Below are positions 39,073-46,849 of a stretch of 64,000 nucleotides of DNA, in pieces. The position numbers and the translations under genes were made by a program. Positions within the stretch are counted from its first letter, which is position 1. Each line of letters opens with the position of its first letter. The notes beneath the pieces are model-generated. The model was not told where the DNA came from and ran no database searches. It was given only the letters and a program-made list of their open reading frames with translations. This DNA comes from Clostridia bacterium (GTDB lineage: Bacteria; Bacillota; Clostridia; RGIG6154), in NCBI GenBank assembly GCA_017410375.1, contig JAFQQW010000016.1, positions 1 through 64,000 of the forward strand. The letters run 5' to 3'.

Positions 39073-40151
39073 TACACTTTGATATTTTAACACTTTTTCC
39101 CGAGATTTTTCCTGGTGTATTAGAAACAAGCATTTTAGGGAGAGCGGTTCAAAAAAAACTGCTCTCTTTTAACTATGTAAATATCCGGGATTTTACAACG
39201 GATATCCATAACAAAGTGGATGACTATCCATACGGCGGGGGATGCGGTATGCTTATGCAGGCACAGCCCATTTATGATGCATACCAATCGGTTGTTAAAA
39301 ACAAGCCCAAGCCTTTAACCGTCTATCTTTCTCCGCGCGGCAAGGTTTTTAATCAGGAGGTCGCGAAAGAGATGGTAAAGCACGAACACATTGTTCTGCT
39401 ATGCGGTCACTATGAAGGCGTTGACCAAAGAGTTATAGATGAAATATCTGATTTTGAGCTTTCAATCGGCGATTATGTTTTAACCGGTGGAGAATTAGGT
39501 GCTATGGTTGTTTGTGATGCAGTTTCCCGCCTTGTTCCGGGCGTGTTATCCGAAGAAGCTGGTTTTACAGGTGAGTCCCATTATAATCAACTGTTAGAAT
39601 ACCCTCAGTACACACGTCCTGCGGTTTGGATGGGCAGAAATGTTCCTGAAGTTTTACGCAATGGAAATCAAAAGGATATCGATGCTTGGCGAAAAGAGCA
39701 GTCTCTGATTTTGACAGAATCAGCCCGCCCTGATATTTTTTACAACACATCCCATCTTCCTTATGCAGTACGAAATGGTATCAGTAAGGATTACAAATTT
39801 AAACTTTTCGGATTTTCTGCCGACATAAACAGTGATACTGTTTTTAAAGAAAAACGGAAATTATATCAGAAGCTGCAAAAAAAAGGCTTTGCTGTACAGG
39901 ATGTTTTCAAGGTTTATAGTGATTTTAATAAGCTTCAAACAGAACTTTCAAAATGCGAAAAAGCCATTGTTTTAAGCGACGTAACTTTTGATGCCGTAAA
40001 TACACTTTCTAATCCTGTAATGTGGATTTCATCCGAGAGTGATAAAAACAGCCTGTATCCATATAAAATATCGCAATCCGAAGATTCTGTTATAGATGAA
40101 ATTCTTACTTTTTTGTCTGTTGCAGAAATTATTTCGAAATTTTCAAAATAA
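39069..40151 (+). CDS. trmD: tRNA (guanine-N1)-methyltransferase TrmD with a C-terminal extension
   Basis: Methylates G37 of tRNAs to prevent frameshifting. Residues 1-~235 are a complete TrmD: DILTLFPEIFPGVL, the SAM-binding knot GHYEGVDQRVIDE and SIGDYVLTGGELGAM, and the tail ESHYNQLLEYPQYTRP. The usual protein is about 230-250 residues; this one is 360. The extra ~125 residues (from about DIFYNTSHLP) contain FKLFGFSADIN, a helix RKLYQKLQKKGF, and a hydrophobic AIVLSDVTFDAV segment. I do not recognise this domain. The reading frame is open and codon use is unchanged, so fusion rather than frameshift. It overlaps rimM. Confidence 0.95.
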   Translation: MIHFDILTLFPEIFPGVLETSILGRAVQKKLLSFNYVNIRDFTTDIHNKVDDYPYGGGCGMLMQAQPIYDAYQSVVKNKPKPLTVYLSPRGKVFNQEVAKEMVKHEHIVLLCGHYEGVDQRVIDEISDFELSIGDYVLTGGELGAMVVCDAVSRLVPGVLSEEAGFTGESHYNQLLEYPQYTRPAVWMGRNVPEVLRNGNQKDIDAWRKEQSLILTESARPDIFYNTSHLPYAVRNGISKDYKFKLFGFSADINSDTVFKEKRKLYQKLQKKGFAVQDVFKVYSDFNKLQTELSKCEKAIVLSDVTFDAVNTLSNPVMWISSESDKNSLYPYKISQSEDSVIDEILTFLSVAEIISKFSK

Positions 40152-40164
40152 TTCAAAAAAAGAC

Positions 40165-40193
40165 TTGCATTTTTAAATAATCTGTGTTATAAT
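40165..40193 (+). promoter_or_regulatory. rplS promoter
   Basis: TTGCAT at 40165-40170, a 17-nt spacer and TATAAT at 40188-40193. Confidence 0.8.
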
Positions 40194-40206
40194 AGCATAG
40201 TTAAAA

Positions 40207-40264
40207 GGATGGTCCTCTGGGGGAAGTGCCAAAACCGCCCATGAACATCTTACAAGAGAGGAGG
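40207..40264 (+). promoter_or_regulatory. Candidate L19 ribosomal-protein leader
   Basis: The short rplS leader can pair CCTCT (40214-40218) with the AGAGG of the Shine-Dalgarno stretch (40256-40264), or GATG with CATC (40208-40211 with 40246-40249); the two pairings exclude each other. GGG/CCC complementarity lies between. L19 leaders of this sort are known in Firmicutes for autogenous control; the match to that family is by position and structure only. Confidence 0.5.
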
Positions 40265-40272
40265 AAATGACA

Positions 40273-40614
40273 ATGAACAAATTGGAAGCAATTGTTAAAG
40301 ATCAGATCAGAACTGATTTGCCCAAGCTCGTTATCGGTGATACCGTTAAAGTGCACATTAAGGTTAAAGAAGGTTCCAGGGAAAGAATCCAGATTTTTGA
40401 AGGTACTATTATTGCTAAGAAGCATGGCGGTATCTCCGAAACATTTACAGTAAGAAGAATTTCTTACGGCGTTGGCGTAGAAAAAGTATTCCCTGTAAAT
40501 TCTCCTAATATCGACAAGATTGAAATTGTGAGAAAAGGTAAAGTTAGAAGAGCAAAACTCTACTACTTAAGAGATAGAGTTGGTAAGGCTGCTAAAGTTA
40601 AGGAAAAGATCTAA
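40273..40614 (+). CDS. rplS: 50S ribosomal protein L19
   Basis: Sits at the 30S-50S interface. 113 residues from ATG 40273, which is 8 nt after GGAGG; the ATG at 40267 is too close to that site. Signature segments are [39 protein letters not shown] and [17 protein letters not shown]. It has its own promoter, a probable regulatory leader and a terminator, although trmD lies just upstream. Confidence 0.97.
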   Translation: MNKLEAIVKDQIRTDLPKLVIGDTVKVHIKVKEGSRERIQIFEGTIIAKKHGGISETFTVRRISYGVGVEKVFPVNSPNIDKIEIVRKGKVRRAKLYYLRDRVGKAAKVKEKI

Positions 40615-40622
40615 CAACAAAA

Positions 40623-40651
40623 AAGCCAGGCGCCGTTTCGGTGCTTGGCTT
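40623..40651 (+). terminator. rplS terminator
   Basis: A 12-bp stem with G-U pairs (40623-40634 with 40640-40651) and GTTTC loop, followed by a T-rich tract. Partial read-through to lepB is likely since lepB has no clear promoter. Confidence 0.75.
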
Positions 40652-40703
40652 AATATTTATTTCAGGAAATCATTATTTTTATAAAATATAAAGGAAGAGT
40701 ACT

Positions 40704-41306
40704 ATGGATGAAGAAAGAATCGTTAACGTTGAAGAAACAGAAACTGTGCCCGAGGAAGGTAAGAAAAAAAGCGTGCAAAGAGAAATTTTAGAGTGGATTG
40801 TGGTAATTCTTGCCGCGTTTATAATTGCGCAGCTTATAAACAATTTCGTGTTCCGCTTTGCCAGAGTAGATGGTCCTTCTATGGAACACACATTGCATGA
40901 TAAAGACTATTTGCTGGTTTGGAAGCTTGGTTATGAACCGCAATGCGGCGACATCATTGTTTTTGAAACAGATATGAATGTACAGGGTCAGATCAAAAAA
41001 CAATATCTTGTCAAACGTGTAATCGCAACTGAAGGACAGACGGTTGAAGTTAATTACGATACAGATGAAGTTTTTGTTGATGGCAAGCTTATTAAAGAAG
41101 ACTATATCAAGGAACCGGATATGAGCTCATTTACAGATCAGCAGGTCTATCCGTTAACGGTTCCCGATAACTATATTTATGTGATGGGGGATAACCGAAA
41201 TAACAGTTTTGACAGCCGTGCAAAAGGTGCTATTCCTGTCTCTGAAATCACAGGTAAAGTTGTATTCAGACTTTTACCTTTTAACGCTATAGGCACTTTA
41301 AAATAA
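40704..41306 (+). CDS. lepB: Signal peptidase I
   Basis: Membrane serine protease that removes signal peptides from exported proteins. 200 residues. One N-terminal span (~32-52, WIVVILAAFIIAQLINNFVF), catalytic Ser in GPSMEHTL (~59) and general-base Lys in VKRVIATEGQ (~103), plus the MGDNRNNSFDSR box. It has the single-span, short form of Gram-positive enzymes. GGAAGAG precedes ATG 40704, and rbgA follows 12 nt after it. Confidence 0.97.
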   Translation: MDEERIVNVEETETVPEEGKKKSVQREILEWIVVILAAFIIAQLINNFVFRFARVDGPSMEHTLHDKDYLLVWKLGYEPQCGDIIVFETDMNVQGQIKKQYLVKRVIATEGQTVEVNYDTDEVFVDGKLIKEDYIKEPDMSSFTDQQVYPLTVPDNYIYVMGDNRNNSFDSRAKGAIPVSEITGKVVFRLLPFNAIGTLK

Positions 41307-41318
41307 AAGGAGTAAATT

Positions 41319-42173
41319 ATGAACATTCAGTGGTTTCCCGGACATATGAAAAAAACGGAACGCCAGATTGAAGAAAACATTCGGTTGGTCGATATTGTCT
41401 ACGAGCTTGTTGATGCCCGAATCCCGCTTTCCAGTAAAAACCCGGACATTGAACGAATGATACAACAAAAACCGAGAATCATACTTTTAAATAAGTCGGA
41501 TTTAGCAGATAAAAATGCAACCGATAAGTGGATTTCGTATTATAAATCAGAACACACTGCTGTTATTCCGATTTGTTCTCAGTCCGGCGATGGACTTAAA
41601 AACATACAAAAAATAACCGAACAGATGCTTGCTGACAAAATAGCTCGTCAAAAACAAAAAGGCATGGTCGGGAAGGGGATTAAAGCGCTGGTTGTCGGTG
41701 TCCCCAATGTTGGCAAATCATCATTTATAAATAAAATTTGCGGCAGAAGCAGTGCTAAAACCGGAGATCGTCCCGGCGTAACAAAAGGTAAGCAATGGAT
41801 AACCGTAAACCCCTCCTTGCAATTGCTTGACACCCCTGGAATTTTGTGGCCGAAATTCGAAGATAATAACATCGCATATTCTTTGGCATTTACAGGGGCA
41901 ATCCGAGACGAGATTATCGATGTAGAAGAACTTGGTGTTAAACTTTGTGGTTTGCTGAGAAATTTTTACCCCGATTCTTTACGCGTTCGGTACAAATTAG
42001 AAGATTTGTCCGAAGATGATTACGAGCTGTTGCATCAGATAGGAAGAAAAAGAGGCTGTGTTGTCAGTGGAGGCGAAATTGACACGCGCAAAGCAGCGAT
42101 ATTACTTTTAGACGAATTCAGAGGCGGAAAGCTTGGACGTATTACGCTGGAGCTTCCTGCAACACAGAGGTAA
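41319..42173 (+). CDS. rbgA: Ribosome biogenesis GTPase RbgA (YlqF)
   Basis: A circularly permuted GTPase needed for late 50S assembly. 284 residues. The G motifs appear in the order NKSDLAD (~58), GVPNVGKSSFINKI (~128) and DTPGILWP (~170), diagnostic of permutation. The N-terminal MNIQWFPGHMKKTERQIEEN is the family hallmark. AAGGAG precedes ATG 41319. The order lepB-rbgA-rnhB-yraN matches other Firmicutes. Confidence 0.97.
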   Translation: MNIQWFPGHMKKTERQIEENIRLVDIVYELVDARIPLSSKNPDIERMIQQKPRIILLNKSDLADKNATDKWISYYKSEHTAVIPICSQSGDGLKNIQKITEQMLADKIARQKQKGMVGKGIKALVVGVPNVGKSSFINKICGRSSAKTGDRPGVTKGKQWITVNPSLQLLDTPGILWPKFEDNNIAYSLAFTGAIRDEIIDVEELGVKLCGLLRNFYPDSLRVRYKLEDLSEDDYELLHQIGRKRGCVVSGGEIDTRKAAILLLDEFRGGKLGRITLELPATQR

Positions 42174-42176
42174 AAT

Positions 42177-42782
42177 ATGTACGAAATTGAACAGGAAATT
42201 TTTGATAATGGCGCAAACTTCATTGCCGGTGTTGATGAAGCTGGCAGAGGTCCTTTAGCAGGTCCCGTTTGCGTTGCTGCAGTGGTTTTGAAAAAGGACT
42301 GCTATATTGAAGGCATTAACGATTCCAAAAAACTCAGCGAAAAAAAACGCGAACAACTTTTTGATAAAATTATAGAAGAGGCAGAAGCTTATTCCATTTG
42401 TTTTATTTACGAAAAGGAAATTGATGATTTAAACATTTTAAATGCTACCTTCAAAGGTATGAATGATGCGGTAAATTCTTTATCTACAACTCCGGATATG
42501 GTACTGATTGACGGTAATGCTATTCGCGGAATGACATTACCACATCAGTGTGTTGTAAAAGGAGATGCGAAATGTAACTCCGTTGGAGCTGCTTCTATTT
42601 TAGCAAAGGTTTCGCGTGACAGATATATGATGAAAATGCACGAATTGTATCCCGAGTATTCATTTGACAAGCACAAGGGATACCCGACTAAACTGCATTA
42701 TGAGTGCCTTGATTTGCATGGTATTTCTCCGATTCACCGCCTTTCTTTTTTAAAGAAATGGAAAAGTGGTGGAGAATCATGA
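42177..42782 (+). CDS. rnhB: Ribonuclease HII
   Basis: Removes RNA from RNA-DNA hybrids and single ribonucleotides in DNA. 201 residues. The catalytic acidic residues are in GVDEAGRGPLAGPV (~21-34) and later in MVLIDGNAIRG; INDSKKLSEKKRE and KGDAKCNSVGAASILAKVSRD are family motifs. GAGG is upstream; it starts 4 nt after rbgA and its TGA overlaps the next ATG. Confidence 0.97.
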   Translation: MYEIEQEIFDNGANFIAGVDEAGRGPLAGPVCVAAVVLKKDCYIEGINDSKKLSEKKREQLFDKIIEEAEAYSICFIYEKEIDDLNILNATFKGMNDAVNSLSTTPDMVLIDGNAIRGMTLPHQCVVKGDAKCNSVGAASILAKVSRDRYMMKMHELYPEYSFDKHKGYPTKLHYECLDLHGISPIHRLSFLKKWKSGGES

Positions 42783-43147
42783 TTCCTTTTTACAAGCAAA
42801 ATATTGGTGCTGTTGGCGAAAACGCAGCAGCAAAGTATTTAAAGAAAAAGAAACATAAAATCATCAAACGAAACTTCAAAAACTATTATGGAGAAGTGGA
42901 TATTATTACGCAGGATAGAGAATACACTGTTTTTGTAGAGGTGAAAACACGAACGAGTGCTGAATATGGCGAAGCTTCCCGAGCGGTCAATTTACGGAAA
43001 CAGCAAAAGATAATGCTTGTGGCACAGACCTATTTAAACAATCCTGAAGAAACAAACATTCGTTTCGATATTGTTGAAGTCTATTTAAACAAAGAGAATT
43101 TAAAGCTCCAAAAAATCAATCACATTGAAAATGCTTTCGGATTCTAA
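42779..43147 (+). CDS. YraN/UPF0102 family nuclease-like protein
   Basis: A 122-residue member of UPF0102, which has an endonuclease-like fold and unproven function. GAVGENAAAKYLKKK, NFKNYYGEVDII and VFVEVKTRTSAEYGEA carry the conserved E, D and ExK residues of that fold. ATG 42779 follows GGTGGAG and overlaps the rnhB stop (ATGA); the longer frame from 42758 runs inside rnhB. It ends this operon. Confidence 0.93.
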   Translation: MIPFYKQNIGAVGENAAAKYLKKKKHKIIKRNFKNYYGEVDIITQDREYTVFVEVKTRTSAEYGEASRAVNLRKQQKIMLVAQTYLNNPEETNIRFDIVEVYLNKENLKLQKINHIENAFGF

Positions 43148-43240
43148 CATATTTTTCGCAAGCAGCGTTTTAAATTCTTTCGTTATTATGCGCAAATAGC
43201 GACTAAAATCTGTTTTATATGAATTTTTTATAAAAAGAAC

Positions 43241-43269
43241 TTGCATTTTTTGCATTTTTGTTATAGAAT
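43241..43269 (+). promoter_or_regulatory. Promoter of the aminotransferase gene
   Basis: TTGCAT at 43241-43246, a 17-nt spacer and TAGAAT at 43264-43269. Confidence 0.65.
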
Positions 43270-43298
43270 AGAAGCAATTAAAACTTGGAGGTATTCAG

Positions 43299-44486
43299 AT
43301 GAATTTTTCAACTAAAAATATGGCAATTGCTCCTTCGCCCACATTGTCAATCGACGCAAAATATAAGCAAATGCTCTCCGAAGGTGTGGATGTTGTCGGT
43401 TTTGGTGCCGGCGAACCTGATTTTGATACACCGGAGCACATCCGTAATGCTGCCATCGAAGCAATTCACGGGGGTCAGACCAGATATACACCGGCTGCAG
43501 GCACATTAAAGCTCCGTCAGGCTGTTGCAGATAAATTTGCGAAGGAGAACGGTATTTCATACAAGCCTACACAAATTGTCATCAGTAACGGCGCAAAGCA
43601 TTCCTTAACTAATGCTTTTTCGGCAATTTTAAATCCCGGTGATGAAGTGATTATTCCTGCACCATATTGGGTAAGTTATCCGGAAATGGTTAAAATGGCG
43701 GATGGTGTTCCAAAGTTTGTTTATGCTGACGAAGAACACGACTTCAAAATCACGGCAGTTCAATTGGAAGAAGCCATTACCGATAAGACCAAAGCAGTTA
43801 TTCTTAATTCGCCATCCAATCCTACAGGCATGGTTTATACCGAAAACGAATTGCGTGCATTGGCAGAAACAGCAGTCAAGCACGACCTTATTATCGTGGC
43901 AGATGAAATCTACGAAAAATTAATCTACGATGATAATCAGCATGTAAGTATCGCGTCCTTCAGCGAAGAAATTAAAGAACATACCATCACAATTAACGGT
44001 GTATCCAAATCCTATGCGATGACAGGCTGGAGAATTGGCTTTGCAGCCGCAAATGATACAATTGCAAAAATTATGTCTAACATTCAGTCTCATGCTGCAT
44101 CTAATCCCAATTCCATCGCTCAGGCCGCTACATTAGCTGCTTTAGAAGGTCCGCAGGATGAAGTCGAAATGATGCGCAGAACTTTTTCTGAACGCCGTGA
44201 ACATATGGTTAAAAGAATCAACAGTATTGAAGGCGTTTCCTGTATCATGCCACAGGGTGCATTTTATGTAATGATGAATGTAAAAAAGCTTTTTGGCAAA
44301 ACATTTTTTGGGAAAACAATACACAACGCAGATGAATTTGCTGAAGTTCTGTTAGAGCACGCAAAAGTAGCTTTGGTGCCCGGCTCCGGTTTTGGTGCAG
44401 AAGGCTATGTACGTTGGTCTTATGCAACATCCATTGAAAACATTGATAAAGGCTTAGACAGATTGGAAGCTTTCTTAAAATCCTGA
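43299..44486 (+). CDS. PLP-dependent aminotransferase (aspartate/aromatic type, class I)
   Basis: Transfers amino groups between amino acids and 2-oxo acids, probably aspartate and 2-oxoglutarate. 395 residues. GAGEPDFDTPEHI binds substrate carboxylate; NSPSNPTGMVY and VADEIYEKLIYD hold the PLP ring contacts. The Schiff-base Lys is in NGVSKSYAMTGWRIGF (~237), and YVRWSYATSIENI ends the fold. Sequence fits the I-gamma aspartate aminotransferase group. GGAGGT precedes ATG 43299; proC follows 17 nt later. Pairing with proC suggests amino-acid metabolism around glutamate. Confidence 0.94.
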   Translation: MNFSTKNMAIAPSPTLSIDAKYKQMLSEGVDVVGFGAGEPDFDTPEHIRNAAIEAIHGGQTRYTPAAGTLKLRQAVADKFAKENGISYKPTQIVISNGAKHSLTNAFSAILNPGDEVIIPAPYWVSYPEMVKMADGVPKFVYADEEHDFKITAVQLEEAITDKTKAVILNSPSNPTGMVYTENELRALAETAVKHDLIIVADEIYEKLIYDDNQHVSIASFSEEIKEHTITINGVSKSYAMTGWRIGFAAANDTIAKIMSNIQSHAASNPNSIAQAATLAALEGPQDEVEMMRRTFSERREHMVKRINSIEGVSCIMPQGAFYVMMNVKKLFGKTFFGKTIHNADEFAEVLLEHAKVALVPGSGFGAEGYVRWSYATSIENIDKGLDRLEAFLKS

Positions 44487-44503
44487 TTATTTAGGAGGTA
44501 AGT

Positions 44504-45274
44504 ATGAATATTGGCTTTATCGGAACAGGAAATATGGGCGGTGCATTAATCGAAGGACTGTCAAAAAACAACACATACAGTGTCTCCGTTTATGACATTG
44601 ACCCTGCAAAAGCATCACGGTTCAACAATGTAAAAATTTATGACTCCATTGAGTCTATTGCATCAGAATGTGACGCTTTGGTTTTAACCGTAAAACCATC
44701 TGTGTATGATTCGGTATTAAAAATACTTTCTCAGATTCATTATAAAAAAATGCTGATTTCTGTTGCTGCAGGAATTACAACATCATATATTCTGTCAAAG
44801 ATTCCGAGTGCTGTTGTAATCCGAACAATGCCCAACACGCCTGCATTAGTGGGAGAGGGGATGACGTTGATTGCAGCTTCTTCAAACAAAGAGGCAATAC
44901 TAGCAACACAAAATATTTTTTCTTCTGTTGGCAAGACCGTTGTTTTGCCTGAAAATCTGATGGAAGCAGGCACAGCGCTTTCCGGCAGCAGTCCGGCTAT
45001 TGTCTATCACATGATTGATGTTATGGCAAATAATGCGCTTTCATACGGCATCCCTAAAGAACTGGCGATCTCGATAGCTGCACAGGTTCTTTACGGCAGT
45101 GCTAAAATGGTTCTGTCCTCATCGGAACATCCGGCATCGTTAACAGATAAAGTTTGTTCCCCCGGAGGAACAACAATTGCTGCAATGAAAACTCTTGCGC
45201 AAAAAGGTTTTGAGGATGCAATTCATTCAGCTATGGATGCTTGCGTAGAGAAAACCTTCAAAATGAAAAAATAA
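44504..45274 (+). CDS. proC: Pyrroline-5-carboxylate reductase
   Basis: Last step of proline synthesis, reducing pyrroline-5-carboxylate with NAD(P)H. 256 residues. The Rossmann motif is FIGTGNMGGALIEGL (5-19); IRTMPNTPALVGEGM (~105-119) and ALSGSSPAIVYHMID plus VCSPGGTTIAAMKTL mark the C-terminal active-site domain. AGGAGG precedes ATG 44504. It is cotranscribed with the aminotransferase. Confidence 0.96.
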   Translation: MNIGFIGTGNMGGALIEGLSKNNTYSVSVYDIDPAKASRFNNVKIYDSIESIASECDALVLTVKPSVYDSVLKILSQIHYKKMLISVAAGITTSYILSKIPSAVVIRTMPNTPALVGEGMTLIAASSNKEAILATQNIFSSVGKTVVLPENLMEAGTALSGSSPAIVYHMIDVMANNALSYGIPKELAISIAAQVLYGSAKMVLSSSEHPASLTDKVCSPGGTTIAAMKTLAQKGFEDAIHSAMDACVEKTFKMKK

Positions 45275-45323
45275 CATAATTCATACGAATCACTCATATG
45301 TTTCTTATAAAAGGGACAAGGCG

Positions 45324-45884
45324 GTGATTCGTTTGTTTATATATAAAAAAAGATTCCATAAAAAACAAAACAGCGTAAAATCTTTCTATTGGATTATAAC
45401 AACATTTTGTATGGGTTCGGGAATGATTGCAGGTTTTTTCCTCCCGAATCATGCAAATGACATTTTATATACGACAAATCCACAAGACTCTGTCTTGTTT
45501 TCATATTCTCTTTTAAAGAACATTTTTGTCGTTATTTTACTTTTTCTCAATGCATTTTCGTTGGTAGGTTTCCCGCTTTCGGCAATGCTTTTGTTTCTTG
45601 CAGGTTTTATGATTTCAGATGCATCAATTTATATATATCTTTTTTCCGATATTTCGCATCTATCCTTTATAATCCGGGCTATGCCACACATAATTATGCA
45701 AATTTCCATGTATTTTTTCCTGGCAAACAAGGTATTTCATTATTCCGCCGATCTGTTTGCTACAATACAACTCAACAGAGGAAAAAGAATTATCAGAACG
45801 GATTTTTTTAAATTGTTTCTCACGTTTCTATTTTCTGTTCTCCTTGCTTTTTTATCCTCGGCGTACGAAACCTTCATTCTTTAA
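45324..45884 (+). CDS. spoIIM: SpoIIM-like sporulation membrane protein
   Basis: A 186-residue membrane protein with about five spans (ITTFCMGSGMIAGFFLP; NIFVVILLFLNAFSLVGFP; LFLAGFMISDASIYIYLF; MPHIIMQISMYFFLANK; LTFLFSVLLAFLSS). The MPHIIMQ segment corresponds to the conserved membrane-interfacial helix of DUF95/SpoIIM. SpoIIM works in engulfment of the forespore with SpoIIP and SpoIID. The call leans on gene order: a tyrosine recombinase and a DacF-type peptidase follow, as around spoIIM in Bacillus. The sequence match itself is moderate. GTG 45324 follows AAGGCG. Confidence 0.75.
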   Translation: MIRLFIYKKRFHKKQNSVKSFYWIITTFCMGSGMIAGFFLPNHANDILYTTNPQDSVLFSYSLLKNIFVVILLFLNAFSLVGFPLSAMLLFLAGFMISDASIYIYLFSDISHLSFIIRAMPHIIMQISMYFFLANKVFHYSADLFATIQLNRGKRIIRTDFFKLFLTFLFSVLLAFLSSAYETFIL

Positions 45885-45891
45885 AAAACAC

Positions 45892-45920
45892 TTTACAAAA
45901 CACCTTTTTTGATGTAAAAT
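45892..45920 (+). promoter_or_regulatory. Promoter of the xerD-like gene within an inverted repeat
   Basis: TTTACA at 45892-45897, a 17-nt spacer and TAAAAT at 45915-45920. AAACACTTTACA (45886-45897) and TGTAAAATGTGTTT (45913-45926) are inverted repeats apart from a 2-nt insertion, so both boxes lie in the arms of a dyad. Confidence 0.55.
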
Positions 45921-45940
45921 GTGTTTGTGAGGTAATTATT

Positions 45941-46807
45941 ATGGAAGAAAGAAAAAACGAATACTTAACCTACTTAAAAAAGATTAAAAAACTTTCCCAA
46001 AATACTCTTATGGCATATTCCAAGGATATAAATGATTACATTTTATACCTGAGCGAACATAAGATTTCACTAAAACGCGTTCGTAAAAATACCATCTTTG
46101 GCTTTGAGAATTTTTTGTATCATAAGGGAAAATCAGGCGCGTCTGTCGCCAGAGCGGTTGTATCTGTTCGGGGCTTTCATCAGCATTTGGTAGATGTCGG
46201 ATTCATGAAATCAAATCCCGCAATAAACGTTGAAACTCCAAAACCCGAACGGTTGCTCCCGGGAATTCTATCGTTAAAAGAAATTGAAATTTTGATGCAA
46301 CAACCAAACTGCGTCAACTACAAAGGTTATCGTGACAAAGCCATTTTAGAACTTTTATACGCAACAGGTCTTCGTGTTTCTGAGTTGGTACAGTTAAAGC
46401 TCTCGCACGTCGATTTTGACAAAGGCACAATATCCTGTACCGACCGTATTATTCCTTTCGGCGCTTTTTCTTCAGAAGCGTTGAAGAAATATGTAGAAAA
46501 TTCCCCATTTTTAAAAAACGAGAAAACAGATCCTTTCTTGTTTACTAATACAGGTGGTAAGCAGTTAACGCGTCAGGGCGTGTGGAAAATGTTGCGCAAA
46601 TACAGAACTTTATCCGGCATTCAAAAGGATATCTCGCCACAAATTTTACGAAACTCTTTCGCTGCACATTTGATTGAAAACGGTGCGGATATAAAAATCG
46701 TACAGGAACTTATGGGACATACAGCATTATCTTCTACGCTTATATATGCCGAACTAAGCAAAAACAAACTCCGTGACGCATATGACAAAGCACACCCGAG
46801 AGCATAA
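45941..46807 (+). CDS. xerD: XerD-like tyrosine recombinase with altered active site
   Basis: A 288-residue protein of the XerC/XerD family, in the spoIIM-xerD-dacF position. The N-terminal SAM-like domain and the ATGLRVSEL catalytic Arg (R145) are intact, as are R237, the His in LMGHTALSS, and the nucleophile Y269. However, the HxxR box reads SPQILRN, so the catalytic His is Gln (Q234). The beta-hairpin that normally holds GKGNKER with the catalytic Lys is shortened to SCTDRIIPFG with no Lys. The tail KAHPRA is typical of XerD. It may be inactive or changed in function; an intact paralogue lies at 48019. GTGAGG is upstream of ATG 45941. Confidence 0.9.
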   Translation: MEERKNEYLTYLKKIKKLSQNTLMAYSKDINDYILYLSEHKISLKRVRKNTIFGFENFLYHKGKSGASVARAVVSVRGFHQHLVDVGFMKSNPAINVETPKPERLLPGILSLKEIEILMQQPNCVNYKGYRDKAILELLYATGLRVSELVQLKLSHVDFDKGTISCTDRIIPFGAFSSEALKKYVENSPFLKNEKTDPFLFTNTGGKQLTRQGVWKMLRKYRTLSGIQKDISPQILRNSFAAHLIENGADIKIVQELMGHTALSSTLIYAELSKNKLRDAYDKAHPRA

Positions 46808-46810
46808 TTA

Positions 46811-46849
46811 AAAACATCTCCACATATAGATGGATGTGGAGGTGTTTTT
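46811..46849 (+). terminator. Hairpin that is both terminator-like and covers the dacF ribosome site
   Basis: A 15-bp stem with one G-U pair (46811-46825 with 46834-46848) and a T-run starts 3 nt after the xerD stop. Its 3' arm contains GGAGGTG, the ribosome binding site for the dacF start at 46850. If transcripts read through, the site is hidden in the stem. Confidence 0.8.
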
